A stretch of DNA of 64,000 bases. Source: Antedon mediterranea (lineage: Eukaryota > Echinodermata > Crinoidea > Comatulida > Antedonidae). How positions within the stretch are numbered: the stretch's first letter is position 1; each line of letters begins with the position of its first letter. Below, piece by piece: positions 44,201 to 52,794 of this stretch. The stretch is from positions 7,941,001 through 8,005,000 of the forward strand of contig NC_092673.1 of the NCBI RefSeq assembly GCF_964355755.1, given 5' to 3'. The translations under genes and the position numbers were made by a program. The notes under the pieces are model-generated. The model ran no database searches. It had not been told where the DNA came from and saw only the letters and a program-made list of their open reading frames with translations.

Positions 44201-47159
44201 TCTAACAATATAAATGATTAAACTATGTTTGCACTTATAGACTTTCTTGATCAACAATTCTTTTTGGAAGACTGGTTGGGAGCAGAAATTCTACATTTTT
44301 TACAATCATTCGAGGAAGTGGAGTTACTAACATTAATTTTGAAAACATTTTTTGGTTTTAAGGTACAGCTAGTAATCATGAACGAAGCACGGACAAAATG
44401 TACGCTATTGGAACTTTGCCAACCTACGAGTCTTTGAGGGCGTTTCTGAATGAATCTCGCATATCGTTAAATGCTCTTGAGTTGCATTTGAAAGAAAAAT
44501 TGACAAAAGAGGTACAGATCAGTTTATTCTCATAATTCTTTATTGGTATAAGTTATTAGATATTTTACTAATTTCAACTTGACATTTACTTTTTTATTTT
44601 TTGTGGTATAAAAAGGCAGCATAGGCTGAAAGCATTGCAAAATATAGCAAAATATAAAAGTATACAAAATATGGGCAGAACTAAAAAATCCAACATAAAG
44701 ACACAATACAATATTATAGCAATAAAAACATACAAAAATGCCTTTAAAAGTACAGACGGTAATATTGCTAAATAATTAATTATAAATTAAGTATTTTAAT
44801 GCTTATTTTACAATTTGTTTTTTTTAAAGATTAAGATAAATAAGATGCTGATATAAAATTCATTTAAAACCATACTTTTAACTATTATGCTTATATAACA
44901 TTTATTATCTAACTGTGATGCTTATTTAAACATTTGCACCAAACTGGGTACAGGTGACATCCTGTATCTTTGCGTCTTAAATTTTAGAATTTTAAGCAAT
45001 GATTAGACCTTAAAGTTCTCAAAGTTTGTAGTATTGGGGAAGCAAATTCCTAAAATCAACCTATTGCTATATGCAAGTGTAAGCATATCTCTTCGTTCCT
45101 CAAGTAAGGAATTAGCAATAGTTGAAAGATCATCTATGCTGTTATATTTTCTAGGGAACTCAAACTTCTCTGTCTGGATGGTCACATGGTACACAGACTC
45201 TTCGCAGACACTTAGAAGAGTGTGTTCATTATCTGTCTTTATTCTGGAGTGCAAGCCTACCACCTAAAGATGAGTTGAGCAGGTTGAGAAAGAAATTACT
45301 GTACCAAGACAAAGTGATGAAGTCAACGTTGAAGACATTAGAATCCACCAATCGAATGAAGGAAGGAATGGAATCTGCCATTTACAATCAATGTAATATT
45401 CAAATGATTTTTAATTTCAAACAATCATAATTATGTCATCATGCTTTTTATTTATTTTTTAAAATAAAATAGAGGAAGTGTTAAAACACTTTATCTATTT
45501 TACATTTGTAAAATGAAACACCAATACCTAAATCTAAAGCATAAATAAATAAGTTTTTCTTGTTTGTATCCATAGTAGCAAAAACGCATGATGTTCTGAA
45601 ACAGGCTCGTGGTAACCTGCAGGTAAGTTCATTCATTAATTTTTTAAAGAAAATATAAAATTATACTTCGGTGTACTATAAGTAGTATTGTATTGATTTT
45701 CGAACAAGATCAGTCAACAACGTCGCATGGCTAAAATTCTCAAATTGTTACAGAAAGCTGAACGTGCATTAAAGCGTGTTACCGTATATTTCGGTGTATA
45801 AGTCGCACTTTTGACACGCAAATTTGACCTCTAAATTAAGGGTGCGTCTTATACACCGAACATAAATGCCTCACCACACAGATTGTACATAGGGCCTAGG
45901 CCTAGGCTATCGTCACCTCGTTTTCTAGGCCTGAGTAGGCTAGGCCTAGCTACAGTAACTAACTAACGTAACAGCAACCTGCTTCTGCCTAGGCCTAGTT
46001 TTCAAGTCATTTTAGCATGATGTTATACTAAATATGATGAAAAGATTTGTTCATTATGGCGCTCCGATAAAATTTCATTTGTAAACGTTTACGTACGATT
46101 GGAATAGTATTTATTTATACAGTAGTTATACGCACGATCGCCGTACCCCAAGCGCAAGCCCTTCTTTTGGTGGCCACATGGTGTACGGTATTCGACTAGT
46201 ATATTCTCCAAGTGATTATAGCATGGACCTAGCGTACACACTTCTCAGATACATAGATACTAATCGAATACGATTGTCCGTGAAAACGTGCGGCCTCTCG
46301 AAATGATCGAGCGAGGCTAGCCCACACACGTGCGTGTTACACACACGGTCATGCACTCGATGTTGCGGCGAAACTCATGAATAACAAGTTAGAAAGAACT
46401 TGTTGAGGCTGGACGCGGCCGAGCCTAGGTAAGAAAAAACCTAAATAAAGGACGCCGTTGTAGATATCACAAAATATATTATTACAATAATATTGATTAC
46501 AATTTAAAAAAACATTGTTTTGATGAAATATAAGGTGCGTCTTATACATCGACGATATAAAAAATACCGATATTTTACTCTCAGTTGGGGGTGCGTCTTA
46601 TACACAGGTGCGACTTATACACTGAAATATACGGTAATTATCACCATTAGATATCACTTTTTCGTTAGGTAGGGCTAATTCAAAATGACATGAGTAATTA
46701 ACCAATCAAATTGCAGGAATACAATCGGGTGTGTTTAAACCTATTAACCATTGAAATTTATAAATTTGATGTCACTTTGAATCAATTTTTCATACTCTGA
46801 TGCCAAGGTTCTCAAAGAGTTTGTGATTTAAAGGCGTTTGAATCCCACCATGCTTTAGAATGACATTTTGTATACATAAATCCCATTTTCTGTCTTCCCT
46901 ATTCTTTTTTATTCAATTTAACATTGATTTATTTCATTACATTTTGAAAACAAATGAAAAAAACACATTCAGGTTGTGTTCAAACAAGGGTGCGGTTGCC
47001 ACAATAATAAAGTATGGCAATCTAATGTAAATTCATTACAAAAACACAGCAATATGATTCCAATTTATCATTATTGTTACATGACCTTATAATTGCAAGT
47101 TATTTATATTTACAGTTTTTTATTCAATTTTTCAGGCTGACCACAATAGCATGATATGA
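12798..47159 (+). CDS. CDK5RAP2: CDK5RAP2/myomegalin/centrosomin-family centrosomal scaffold protein
   Basis: Pericentriolar scaffold whose family recruits and activates gamma-tubulin ring complexes. Coding exons, all with GT/AG borders and consistent phases: 12798-12847, 19854-19948, 20471-20538, 21247-21345, 22432-22508, 22960-23229, 23798-23954, 24276-24338, 24815-24910, 25488-25529, 26404-26523, 27512-27604, 28200-28409, 28866-29036, 29594-29635, 30667-30741, 30982-31119, 31247-31330, 31773-31970, 32320-32511, 32849-33086, 33404-33503, 33765-33825, 34014-34121, 34270-34344, 34629-34899, 35377-37656, 37803-37980, 39841-40652, 41317-41455, 41778-41884, 42199-42498, 43833-44045, 44363-44511, 45155-45392, 45576-45622, 47136-47159. 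Total about 2,560 residues, longer than human CDK5RAP2 (1,893) and near long myomegalin. CM1 spans residues 50-104, coiled coil most of the rest. The last exon is the least certain; see 45709. CDK5RAP2 and PDE4DIP are vertebrate paralogues, so this may be their single pro-orthologue. Confidence 0.93.
12848..19853 (+). other. Intron 1 of the CDK5RAP2-like gene (7.0 kb)
   Basis: By far the longest intron. It starts with clusters of TAGGCCTA-type palindromes (about 12900-13040 and 13255-13320). A family D repeat is at 15660-15852. No conserved exon was seen. Long first introns often hold regulatory elements and alternative promoters, but nothing here identifies one. Confidence 0.6.
15660..15852 (+). 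repeat. Dispersed repeat family D, copy 2
   Basis: Carries GGGGTAACCCCCTACTCGTC, GATGTACTAGGTTCTTTAAA, GATGTGTACACTGGACTTAC, TTATAGTCCTTATCCGAG and GACTCGTTCTACCACCAGAA, the most complete copy of this family in the window. Confidence 0.65.
20471..21345 (+). CDS. CDK5RAP2: Exons 3-4: CM1 (gamma-tubulin complex-binding) motif
   Basis: Exons 20471-20538 and 21247-21345 join in phase 0 to read ISPVRAHTMKDYEQ|QIAELKKENFSLKL followed by RIYFMEERLQQNF. This is the centrosomin N-terminal motif 1 shared by fly Cnn, fission-yeast Mto1/Pcp1 and vertebrate CDK5RAP2/PDE4DIP, with its hallmark KENFxLKLRIYFxEE core intact. In the family it binds and activates the gamma-tubulin ring complex. The splice between the MKDYEQ helix start and the core is clean on both sides. 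Confidence 0.95.
21878..21972. repeat. 48-bp tandem duplication in intron 4
   Basis: Two nearly identical units in tandem, GATATTCTTGGTTAATATGC ... TCTGTGTTAAATT. The identity suggests a recent event. Confidence 0.85.
22432..34899 (+). CDS. CDK5RAP2: Exons 5-26: coiled coil built of small, mostly phase-0 exons
   Basis: Twenty-two exons (42-271 bp) encode heptad-rich sequence without Pro or Gly breaks. Exons 8-20 (24276-32511) all begin and end in phase 0, so any could be skipped without a frameshift. Many end with the same short motif just before the donor: KDKAIK (24910), SKDKTIQ (28409), KKDQVIK (29036), QRDKELE (30741), KNKDKLIE (31970), NKNMDIQ (32511), VKDNIIK (34121). Exon 15 (29594-29635, 14 residues, EYVDFAKSAKSSPP) breaks the coiled coil. 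The recurring exon-end motif suggests growth by exon duplication. Confidence 0.88.
23331..23491. mobile_element. MITE family C, copy 1 (intron 6)
   Basis: Left end AATAATGGATGTTTATGAGT is matched in inverted form by CATTGCATGAATGAAAAAGT at the right end, and CATGAGGTGGAAG lies inside. A second copy is at 40718-40840. Confidence 0.6.
24425..24568. mobile_element. MITE family B, copy 1 (intron 8)
   Basis: Left end GCTTGATTCCCACTAGAGAC and right end TCTAGTGGAAACCAAGC are inverted repeats continuing into GCAACACAAGGA...TCCTTATGTTGC. It holds GACCAATGAAAAGC and GATTGGTCAAATCAC. It lies 87 bp after exon 8. Confidence 0.7.
26151..26308. mobile_element. MITE family A, copy 3 (intron 10), with both ends intact
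   Basis: Starts AAAGCTCTGTCACACTATCA and ends GTTTGATAGTGTAGAAAGAG CTTT, a clear terminal inverted repeat of about 25 bp. The middle holds two copies of CATATCACTACC. This is the best copy for defining the family. Confidence 0.75.
26524..27511 (+). other. Intron 11 with probable non-LTR 3' tail
   Basis: About 27100-27150 reads TTTGGGGACCCCAATAAAAA, a pattern often found at the 3' end of CR1/Jockey-type elements. The upstream part is simple ATC/ATT-rich sequence. No coding remnant was recognised. Confidence 0.35.
27634..27757. mobile_element. MITE family A, copy 4 (intron 12)
   Basis: Begins GCACTGTCTACACTATCAAA and ends TTTGATTGCGTAGACAGAGG; the core reads GGTAGTGATATGACATGTCC. About 30 bp downstream of exon 12. 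Confidence 0.7.
29686..29929. mobile_element. Fold-back TIR element (intron 15)
   Basis: Ends GCCTGGTTTCCATTAAAATC and its complement at 29910-29929 form inverted repeats, with CGCTACACG/CGTGTAGCG just inside. A second, central inverted repeat (GATTCATCGC...GCGATGAATC around AATCGGCAAAGTTGAAC/GTTGAACTTTGCCGATT) makes a nested hairpin. The local GC content is far above the intron's. The 67-codon ORF at 29784 is a by-product. Confidence 0.75.
30238..30420 (-). repeat. Dispersed repeat family D, copy 3 (intron 15)
   Basis: Shares AAGGACT..AAACT, GGTCCAGTGCACACATCTGG, CATGTGCAC, GGGGTTACCCCCGGTGTACT with the copies at 4170 and 15660; same orientation as the former. Confidence 0.6.
30797..30912. 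mobile_element. MITE family A, copy 5 (intron 16)
   Basis: GGCTCTGTCTACACTATCAA at the left; TTTGGGCACATCACAC and CATGTCAAACTAGCTTTAC at the right, where the end has decayed. Confidence 0.65.
35060..35180 (-). repeat. Dispersed repeat family D, copy 4, with A-rich tail (intron 26)
   Basis: CTGGTGTACTAGTATACACA, GGCCCCTTGATTGCCAGCAT, then (AAAT)n-like tail at 35170-35195. Only the tail-proximal half remains, as expected of a 5'-truncated retroposon. Confidence 0.55.
35377..37656 (+). CDS. CDK5RAP2: Exon 27: 2.28-kb coiled-coil exon
   Basis: The largest exon encodes about 760 residues, entering in phase 1 after AG|GCAATG and leaving in phase 1 at GGAG|GTAAAA. It alternates long coiled-coil stretches with Ser/Pro-rich linkers (SSPGRGDG, LLSPDDRSGSTSPSPSERSH, SSPARVASPSRTDSSS), likely phosphorylated hinge regions. 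Near its end, SNIPVPPGL (SNIP at 37380-37391) fits the SxIP EB1-binding pattern known from CDK5RAP2, although flanking basic charge is modest. The ORF runs on to 37703 only through intron sequence. Confidence 0.92.
37803..40652 (+). CDS. CDK5RAP2: Exons 28-29: coiled coil and acidic/Ser-rich linker
   Basis: Exon 28 (37803-37980) is pure coiled coil (QLKKEIKQRKELNQKLRDLL). Exon 29 (39841-40652) opens with RIAKEVHEKNETITKLRRQV, passes through a disordered acidic and His/Ser-rich stretch, then ends with a family-like repeat, EIRALRKRLEESITVNDRLR. In the linker are RVTW (40325-40336), which fits the PP1-docking RVx[FW] pattern, and STQTS (40361-40375), with the TQT core of dynein light chain LC8 sites. 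Both are pattern matches only. The intervening 1.86-kb intron is loaded with repeats. Confidence 0.9.
38213..38240. repeat. Perfect 28-bp palindrome
   Basis: AGGTTATATGCATTAATGCA plus TATAACCT is its own reverse complement. One arm recurs at about 39630 (GCATATAACCT), so the two may mark the ends of the repeat-rich insert in this intron. Confidence 0.8.
38255..38830 (+). repeat. Dispersed repeat family M, copy 1 (intron 28), with (TTTA)n
   Basis: After a (TTTA)n microsatellite (38258-38292), about 540 bp match the interior of the element at 58248-58999 closely: TTCCTTATGGCCAGGAATCG, AATTACGCGGTCTACGC, TTTGGTACTCATAAATTTCA, ATATGGCAATACAATTACGT, TGCGCACTCTTTTTGCCCGA. Termini are missing here. 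Confidence 0.75.
39255..39350 (+). repeat. tRNA-derived SINE-like sequence (intron 28)
   Basis: TGGCTCGATGG (39265-39275) resembles a pol III box A, and GAGATCGAGTCTC (about 39308-39320) a box B, at tRNA-like spacing; a T-run follows. It differs from the SINE-like sequence at 1561. Not a functional tRNA as far as I can fold it. Confidence 0.45.
40718..40840. mobile_element. MITE family C, copy 2 (intron 29)
   Basis: AATAATGAATGTTTATGAGT and GCAATGGGGAAATAATT at the left are inverted at the right (AATTATTTTCCCCATTGC, ATATTCATTATT). Starts about 65 bp after exon 29. Confidence 0.7.
41006..41176. mobile_element. MITE family B, copy 2 (intron 29)
   Basis: GCAAGGACGTAGAGCGCAAC at the left and GTTGCATCTACATCCTTGC at the right are inverted, with GACCAATCGCAG and CATTGGTCAACTTGC inside, as in the copy at 24425. 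Confidence 0.65.
41317..44045 (+). CDS. CDK5RAP2: Exons 30-33: C-terminal coiled coil and Ser-rich segment
   Basis: Exons 41317-41455, 41778-41884, 42199-42498 and 43833-44045 join in phases 1, 2, 1, 1, 1. Exon 32 contains ELLHEIRRLRVQLERSIETN followed by ALRQKLEE, a block strongly reminiscent of CDK5RAP2 and PDE4DIP C-terminal halves and an echo of the exon 29 repeat. Exon 33 is polar and disordered (RSTDDIREKTSGSSRKKGAS), then FGMHPFDADIMVDP. The 31-bp minisatellite lies in the intron between exons 32 and 33. Confidence 0.88.
43001..43358. repeat. 31-bp minisatellite, about 10 copies (intron 32)
   Basis: Unit TTTTTGATGCTGCAACCTAC + CATAGAACATG, about ten near-identical copies from 43046, preceded by a degenerate one. 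Variants are single substitutions (one TTTAATG, one CAACCAACC). No unique spacers, so not a CRISPR-like array. Confidence 0.95.
43700..43800 (+). repeat. Dispersed repeat family D, copy 5 (intron 32)
   Basis: GGGTAACCCCCTACTCGTTT, GATGTACTGGCTTCTTTAAA, GTGTACACCC and TAGTACTTATCCGAGAATG; it ends about 30 bp before exon 33, so it may overlap the branch-point region. Confidence 0.6.
44363..45622 (+). CDS. CDK5RAP2: Exons 34-36: conserved C-terminal region
   Basis: Exons 44363-44511, 45155-45392 and 45576-45622. They read YAIGTLPTYESLRAFLNESR, then TLRRHLEECVHYLSLFWSAS, LPPKDELSRLRKKLLYQDKV and NQ|LAKTHDVLKQARGNLQ. The HLEEC...FW and ELSRLRKKLLxQD blocks resemble the C-terminal third of CDK5RAP2/myomegalin. 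The longer plus-strand ORF at 45034-45267 is in the wrong frame. The fly CM2 motif could not be identified with confidence. Confidence 0.87.
45709..45801 (+). CDS. CDK5RAP2: Candidate alternative last exon running into a DNA transposon
   Basis: After a plausible acceptor (TTTTCGAACAAG) a phase-0 frame reads ISQQRRMAKILKLLQKAERA then LKRV, a basic amphipathic helix that fits the protein's style and continues exon 36 in phase. At 45780 the frame enters the inverted repeat of the element at 45782-46634 and stops at 45799-45801 after six element-encoded residues. Without the element the frame would also end within a few codons, so the insertion may have changed only the last residues. The alternative end is the exon at 47136. 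Confidence 0.45.
   Translation: MSQQRRMAKILKLLQKAERALKRVTVYFGV
45782..46634. mobile_element. 850-bp TA-flanked TIR DNA element
   Basis: Ends CCGTATATTTCGGTGTATAA and the complement of TTATACACTGAAATATACGG, continuing into GTCGCAC/GTGCGAC, are inverted repeats flanked by TA on each side (45780-45781, 46635-46636), the target type of Tc1/mariner-superfamily elements. The phrase GTGCGTCTTATACA recurs near both ends. The interior is moderately GC-rich and non-coding, so the copy is non-autonomous. Confidence 0.75.
47136..47159 (+). CDS. CDK5RAP2: Candidate last coding exon
   Basis: A strong polypyrimidine tract and TTTTTCAG acceptor precede a phase-0 frame of seven codons (ADHNSMI) and TGA. It joins exon 36 directly. 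The exon is too short for homology to help; support comes from the acceptor, phase and the long non-coding stretch that follows. Confidence 0.5.
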   Translation, partial: ADHNSMI

Positions 47160-48760
47160 GAACAGATGATGTCTAATAAAGTAGAAAAAAGAGTGAAATT
47201 GGAAACTAAGTATTCTGAAATTGACCAAAAGAAAGAGATTGAACACCTTGAGCACCCACCAATAATAGTAATAGAATAGAAAAGAATTAATATTATGTAA
47301 ATGATTTTGTGCATACAATTAGTTTAGGTTATGGTTTACCTATGTTTTATATTAATAATAAAATAGATTTTAATGGTAAGTTTTAAAAGTGAATTTGTAT
47401 CCACTGATGACAATGACATATACAGTACATCAGTGTTTTCATATCTGCATTGAAAGCCATTAACTTTACATGAATATAAATTCGCTTTTACCTTGATTTT
47501 GTGTGTGCATTCCAATGTAAACTACCCAATCCTACAATTAACCCCTGATAAATATGTGCATGTATAATTATTGTATAAATACAAATATAGCTTCAGTACT
47601 AAATGTAATTTAATATAAAATTTGGCCAAAATGATTAAAAGGTTATATTCATCACAATAGTGATTTTTTTGAGTATGCAGCATCAATTCTATAGAATGAA
47701 TCTCCCTAAGTAACTCATTTACAATTGAACGTGGAATCATAAAGCAATCTTTAATCTATGGTGAAATAGAGTTCCCTCTTTTTGTTGTTACAAAATAGAA
47801 TGCAATGAGTGGAACTTGATTGACAGCCTGGTTTTATTTTATAGCTTTTGTTACAGTGTACTAAAAATGTCTCCGTTTTAAAAAGGAATTTTAACAAACA
47901 TGTTTTTGTATTTTTCAATTTATAGGGATGTGGGGTATTGTTAATTTAGTAATAAAGACTAGTTTCATATTCTGGTAAAATGGGTGCATTATAGACTAAT
48001 AATTTTATAATAATTTACATAAAAAGCACTAAATATTGTATTACTATCTATGTTAAATGCTGGTAATCTGTAACTGTACCAGGATAATTTTACTAATAAT
48101 GAATAATTTAATGACAACAAATGTAAATTCAATAGTTCTCAAATGTAGGGTTCTATGTTTCTATACCACCAAGGTTTCTGCAATTTTATAAACAATTTTA
48201 ATTTAATAATTGTTTTGGTGACAGGATAATTTTAGTTTTCTATTAATAATTTTATGTCATTTTACTGTAGTTTTATTCGGTTATGGTTTCATTCACATTA
48301 TTTCTTGTTATTGAGATTTTTGTTGTTTTAGTTCATATGTAGTACCTTTATTTAGTAGTGTCTACTGTTGGCCGATTATCAACAACATTTTACAATCTTT
48401 GTAATGTATAACCAACTTTTTTAGTAATTGCTAATGGTATTTTTATGTTTAAAATATTGTATCGAATACATACACTTTGTTATTTACATATTTATTTACT
48501 TAATTTAATCAGATTGATGTATCGACCAATGAAAATTTCTTAGTAATATAATGTTGTGTTTGTTCTTGATGTTTAATAATTCTTATATGATGAGCTTAAT
48601 TATGGGAATGGATTTTTAAATAATGCAGAGGTGTAGTTTTTTTTAAAAATTTAAATAGGTTATTGTGATCAAATGTCTCTGCAGTGTACTATAATAAATC
48701 TGTATATTTTTGCAACTCTAGTGATTTTTTTGCAATAAAGTAAAAGAGATGCTTTGAAAT
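47160..48760 (+). other. Presumed 3' UTR of the CDK5RAP2-like gene
   Basis: AT-rich, no conserved frame. AATAAA-type signals occur at about 47357 and at 48734-48739 (GCAATAAAGTAAAAG), so the UTR may end near 47.4 or 48.75 kb. Confidence 0.4.
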
Positions 48761-49688
48761 CAATTTACATGTAGGCTGTATTATTTTAAGATTATTATTA
48801 TTATTAAGGTTTGTCAAAATTTGTGAATGATTGATGACCTCTGAATAATATATTTTAACGCTTGACAAGTGAGTGCAACCACTAGTAATTGTAGTGATTT
48901 GAAGATAACCAAAAACAATTATAATTTACTATAAAACAAAGTTATACTATTGGTATAAAACTGAAACAATTTGCATAAAAAACCCAGAATGGCTTAATGG
49001 AGTCAATTGCTATACCAAAAGATAATAAAGGATTATAAGATACAGATTCACTGATTCCAAAAGTCCATCTACTACTGTATAATTAGCACAAACAGTCAGA
49101 AAAAAAAAAAATATAAATAAAAAAAAAAAAAAAGTAAAAATTGACATGCAAAAATAATGAAAAATCTAAAATATAACTTCTGATAGTGACAAATGTCTAA
49201 ATCTAGTTGTATTATTACAAGACCAAACAAAAAACAATTTAATAATAATAATTTTATTTTGATTACATATTAAAGATATATTGTCCCCATAAAAACGTTT
49301 TATTCTATATTTTGTTGAATATGCCATTTTAATGTCAGATAATATTTATTCACTTTGACCAAAAACAAGATCGAAAAAAAAAATGTATTTACCTAAAATG
49401 TAATTTCAAGCAAAAAATACTTAAATTGTCAGTTAAAACTGCAAAATGGCCTATTCAAAGTCTGATTTTATTAATCTTCATTTTTCATGTTTCTAGGGGA
49501 TAATACAAAAAAGAAAGACAAAAATTATACATTTATCTAGATCAACCAAATAAAATAAAAGAGATTCAAAGATATGTTACAAATACATTAAATGTACTTT
49601 CTTCTATTAAAATACATGACAGTTGTTATGTGAGAATGTTTGGGAGGATTTTAAATACCTGTAAGAGTCGTACAGATTATCTTTTTAC
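48761..49688. other. AT-rich intergenic or UTR sequence
   Basis: Poly-A and simple AT tracts (for example 49085-49133). If the exon at 49689 is real, part of this is its 3' UTR on the minus strand. Confidence 0.4.
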
Positions 49689-49739
49689 CTAAAATGCTGC
49701 GTCCATCATCTTAATATTGGCTTCTATCCGTCGTGTCAT
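49689..49739 (-). CDS. Candidate terminal exon of an unrecognised convergent gene
   Basis: On the minus strand a strong acceptor (CACATGCCTTTCAG) precedes 17 codons, MTRRIEANIKMMDAAF and TAG, in phase 0. Codon choice is gene-like and the sequence stands out from AT-rich surroundings. I do not recognise the protein; a C-terminal amphipathic helix is plausible. No upstream exon was found in the following 10 kb, which is full of retroelements, so either the previous intron is very long or this is a chance frame. Confidence 0.35.
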   Translation of the reverse strand: MTRRIEANIKMMDAAF

Positions 49740-50399
49740 CTGAAAGGCATGTGAATAAAGAATTAATTATAAATAAATATTTTGGTTAAATTTTCACTAG
49801 TTTATAATATTATAATAGCAGGGAGTTGTTATTAGATAATAATAATAACAACTCCATGATAATAGCATGCCATAAACGTATTCATGAAAGAGAAAAGAAA
49901 GAACTCAGGAAAAACGAATTTCTACTCTGTGGAATTTTGGAAAGGTTTTCCGATGGTAAGCCTATTTCTGTTTTCGCATTGTAATAGATATTGATTGTGC
50001 TAATATGCAAATATATTTTGGTAGCATATTATAAAAAGTGCACTATTATAAATATTATTAATTTTAATATTATAGGTCTATTGTTTTTTTTAATGGAATA
50101 ATTACTTTTAAGTTTGTTTTGTACAGGATCATGTACACGATTGTAGGCGGAGATCAATAACAAAAATTAATAAAAGTTCGAGTGGAAAACCCAAGTACCA
50201 TACTTGTAACGCTCGAATTATTTTGGATTATATATTTTAAGTGGCATCTTCTCTTCGTACTGATTAGCTGAAGTGAACAATTCATTTGTAAATGTTTACT
50301 CTCTCACTCAAGTGGTACATGAAAGCTTTATGAGCTTGTCTTTCACTAGGCTCGTTAAGTCTTCTTTAACTCTTGTACTCGAGTTAGAAATCTAATTGC

Positions 50400-51265
50400 A
50401 AATTAACTATCGAGTTAAACGAAAAATCCCCAAAAATAACACAGAAAAATAAAATAAAATTATCTGATGCGGTCGAATAACATATTATACAAAAATATAA
50501 TTATACAAATATTAAATATTCAACAAAAAGCTGGTCCAGGAATATGGAAAATTAACTGTAGTGTTTTTAAAGATGAAGAATACAACATAAAAATAAAAAG
50601 AATCTATATTTTACGTAAGGGCAAAATTCAGTAAATCTCGCGTAATAAAAAAAAATAATCTTACACCAGACGTATTGTGGGAACTACTTAAAATAAAAAT
50701 AAAAGAATTTTCAGCTAAATTCTGTGCAAGTAAAAAAAAAAGATGAATGGTAATAAGTTAAACCTAACTATGGACGTCAACACATTAACGAGCAAACCTA
50801 ATAACGATCAAAATATTAAACATACACAAAACAAATCTATCACTGTGATCAAGAGTTAAATGGTTTGAAAAAGAGGAAAGAAATAACAAATACTTTTTAG
50901 CATTAGATAAAAATAATGCAAAAAGAAAACACATTACTATGATTTTAAAAAGGAACAGAAAACATACTTCGGATGTTCACGAGATACTATAGAGGAACAA
51001 ATTAAATTCTATGAACATCTGTATCCAAAGATAATAAAAACAGAAAATGAAATAAATAAATATTTACAAAATACTACAGTTAAAAAACTCTTGGAGAAAG
51101 ATTAAATAAAATGTGAGGAATATTAACAGAAGGAGAACTAACAAACGCAATATCTAACATAAAGTTGAATAAAAGTCCAGGTTTTGATGGACTAAGTGTC
51201 GAATTCTATCGTCATTTGTGGGAATATCTAAAAGATATTTTGTGTAATTCTTTAAATTACACTTA
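50400..51265 (+). pseudogene. Tx1/L1-like non-LTR retrotransposon, 5' part of ORF2 (broken)
   Basis: Translated blocks, in shifting frames with stops: GPGIWKINCSVFKDEEYN, DVLWELLKIKIKEFSAKFC, WFEKEERNNKYFLALDKNN, ILTEGELTNAISNIKLNKSP followed by GFDGLSVEFYRHLWEYLKDI. These match the linker between endonuclease and reverse transcriptase and the first RT motif of the L1/Tx1 clade, in the right order. Continues at 53887 after an insertion. Confidence 0.75.
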
Positions 51266-52420
51266 CTAGATGGCACGCTCGCTTCGCTCGCGTACCATCT
51301 AGGGGTGCTCACAGATGGTTCTCGAATACAGTAGAATCCACGGACGGGGACTTTTTTGGGACACTAAACAAAAACGGAAGTGTCCCCCTAATTGGGGTAT
51401 TCAGAAATAGAGACAACAAAACCAATACTGGATTCCATAAAGGACAATTAATTTATGTGGATTAAAGAAATTAGGGAGAAATGGAAATGTATGTACGGGA
51501 ATTGGGCGGCACGTGGTGGTGGTGATGGAACCGCAGTAATAAAGTTGATTGTATTTATATATTATAAGAACCAAACTAAATAAATAGACCTAGACATTCT
51601 GCGAAATGGAAATCGGAAATTCAAGCTCCTATTCAGTGAAAAATTAAACTGTAGTCTACCTAAATATTTAGGGCAAATCATCGGTTGTGGTGTTGAAATT
51701 CCTGTAAACATTTGTGTGAACCAAACTGGGTCGAATTTCTGTCATGAGTACTGATTTGTTGGCCTGTGATTTATGACGCCTAAGGGATCTATCTAGACTT
51801 ATTTTTTAGAATAATGTACGTACCTGTCAGATACAATTGTCTTGTGTCGTATAATAAATAAGTACTGTAATAGTTACTGAAGTTACTATTACAATCTCGT
51901 CAATGAAAACACGAAAATGTATATGCACTTACTTATGAAAACGTATACAGTATTATACTCAGTTATTGAAACAGTATGTTTAAAAAAAAGTTTCGTTTGT
52001 CTGTAAAATGATGTAATCAAGCTGTTTACATGAGTCTTAATTTATAAGCACATCAATAATAAAATAGTTTATCTATCCTGTAATTGGCGAGATTATGGTC
52101 GCTGTTGAATGAAATAAAGCCAATCGGTATCATATTTGTACAGAAACGTTTTCGCGGCCGAAGGGTGTAACCTAAATTCGTTGTATTATCGTCAAAAACT
52201 AACTGTAACTAAACTTACATAGAAAGTAGGGTATCATAAATTTGGCCTTAGCACTCGGGGGAGTGGCTAAGAGGAAGTCCGTGGGACTACTAAATATAAA
52301 TTGTAATGAACCTCGAGGGACATAAATAGGAATATTTCATGTTTCATTATCAATGTATAATAAATGGAAACTGTTTACCGATTCAAATAATAGAAATTGG
52401 TTTTTAACATTTTCCGAACC

Positions 52421-52794
52421 TATTGCAAGTTTATTCTCAAAGGGCCCATATATTTACCTACCGTATGTGTTAAACCAAGGGCGCATAAATTTACCTACAG
52501 TACTTGTGTTAAACCAAACTCTGGCAGACTGAGAGATTGGGATGTTCCATTCATCGCAAATCAATACATTTGTATAATCGTATATTAAATCTATCAAAAT
52601 AGTATTTTTTAAAGAAAATCGGCCTGTCTTCAACATTATGATGGTGTACTCTAGCAATCTATCAAAATAGTATTTTTTAAAGAAAATCGGCCTGTCTTCA
52701 ACATTATGATGGTGTACTCTAGCTGTTCAACCGGTTTTCAGCTATTAAAAACAATTATCGTAGGAGGAGATAGGAAAATGCGAAGCCTCCTCGC
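52421..52794. repeat. Direct repeat, copy 1 (with internal 68-bp duplication)
   Basis: Begins TATTGCAAGTTTATTCTCAA and ends GCGAAGCCTCCTCGC. Compared with copy 2 (53251-53556) it has one extra 68-bp unit (52588-52655 repeated at 52656-52723), which accounts for the whole length difference of 374 versus 306 bp. Confidence 0.85.

Noticed and set aside
45003-45267. Overlapping 77- and 86-codon frames on opposite strands
   Set aside because: Shadows of exon 35; the conserved frame (HLEECVHYLSLFW) is a third one, fixed by phase with exons 34 and 36.
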